In this document: positions 63,904 to 64,000 of the stretch, piece after piece | Layout: every line of letters begins with the position of its first letter | Numbering within the stretch: the first letter of the stretch is position 1 | Assembly (NCBI GenBank): GCA_903906315.1 | Contig: CAIVJW010000255.1 | Location: 26,876-90,875 of the forward strand | Source of the DNA: an uncultured delta proteobacterium | GTDB lineage: Bacteria; Myxococcota_A; Polyangia; Polyangiales; Polyangiaceae | DNA length: 64,000 nt | Reading direction: 5' to 3' | Notes under the pieces: model-generated | Seen by the model: only the letters and a program-made list of their open reading frames with translations | What the model was told of the DNA's origin: nothing | Database searches by the model: none | Translations under genes and position numbers: made by a program

Positions 63904-63907
63904 CTCG

Positions 63908-64000
63908 CTACCGCGCGAGAGCGCGCCGCCGCGCCCGCCGCCGCTGCCGGGCGAGCGCGAGGCCGGCGATCACCATCGCGACCGCGCCGCCGCGCCCGCC
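63908..64000 (-). CDS. C-terminal end of a MYXO-CTERM-like exported protein (partial)
   Basis: The last 30 codons before a TAG at 63908-63910 read a Gly-rich start, a hydrophobic stretch (AVAMVIAGLALA) and then an Arg-rich tail (RQRRRARRRALAR). This Gly-helix-Arg arrangement matches the end of the myxobacterial MYXO-CTERM sorting signal, as in the phosphodiester glycosidase at 22362-24008. The diagnostic Cys would lie outside the window, so the call is partly inferred. The protein's function cannot be told. Confidence 0.55.
   Translation of the reverse strand, partial: GGRGGAVAMVIAGLALARQRRRARRRALAR

Larger units (their letters stand above)
63473..63907. other. 435-base gap with no gene seen
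   Basis: Upstream of the ROK gene, this stretch holds a palindromic element and a small hairpin (both listed separately) but no convincing gene. A minus-strand open frame through it encodes a peptide that begins by translating the palindrome and is probably not real. The ROK-kinase-HDOD promoter should lie in the part nearest 63473. Confidence 0.5.

Overview
The window is very GC-rich DNA with dense coding on both strands and many GTG or TTG starts. Lipoproteins and secreted proteins carry long Gly/Ala/Ser/Thr linkers, and two C-termini look like the myxobacterial sorting signal (a hydrophobic helix followed by an Arg-rich tail). A TIGR04551-like outer-membrane protein and AgmX/PglI-like domains point the same way. 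I infer a chromosomal segment of a myxobacterium, probably of the Polyangiales/Sorangiineae type. No rRNA, tRNA, CRISPR array, prophage or insertion sequence was recognised.

Region 1 (about 1-15.7 kb) is an exopolysaccharide or O-antigen type locus. It holds the tail of a probable sugar transferase, UDP-glucose dehydrogenase, a UDP-glucuronate decarboxylase-like enzyme (together giving UDP-xylose), an acyltransferase-3, a polysaccharide deacetylase, a hexapeptide acetyltransferase, a Wzx-like flippase, a GT2 glycosyltransferase, a divergent NodB-like protein, a Wzy-like polymerase, a Wza-like export lipoprotein, a DUF4091 protein and a GT1/GT4 glycosyltransferase. A remnant of a CheR-type methyltransferase lies between the two transcription units of the locus.

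Region 2 (15.8-24 kb) is housekeeping: dprA-topA-trmFO, flanked by a repeat-rich secreted lipoprotein and by a phosphodiester-glycosidase protein with a MYXO-CTERM-like tail. Region 3 (24-35.3 kb) is mixed. It has a GH43 lipoprotein with a duplicated N-terminal module, a PBP4-type carboxypeptidase fused to extra domains, an aldo/keto reductase, a DHH phosphoesterase overlapping a glycerophosphodiester phosphodiesterase, a LolB/DUF4292-like lipoprotein and a HARE-HTH protein with a degenerate Mrr-like domain.

Region 4 (35.3-42.1 kb, minus strand) runs TIGR04551 outer-membrane protein, HEAT-repeat protein, an atypical endonuclease/exonuclease/phosphatase-fold protein and alaS. Region 5 (42.4-56.4 kb) is the most unusual part. 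A thrombospondin-3/OmpA porin-like protein is followed by two overlapping giant paralogues (FecR-like, VIT, vWA and TPR modules), then a reductase and two lipoproteins, one of which shares an AgmX/TonB-like C-terminal domain with the second giant. I infer an envelope-spanning assembly of unknown function.

Region 6 (56.5-64 kb, minus strand) holds a ROK sugar kinase, a very large Ser/Thr kinase with nSTAND and beta-propeller modules, and an HDOD protein with a membrane tail, probably one transcription unit. A dispersed-type palindrome and the C-terminal end of another MYXO-CTERM-like protein close the window.
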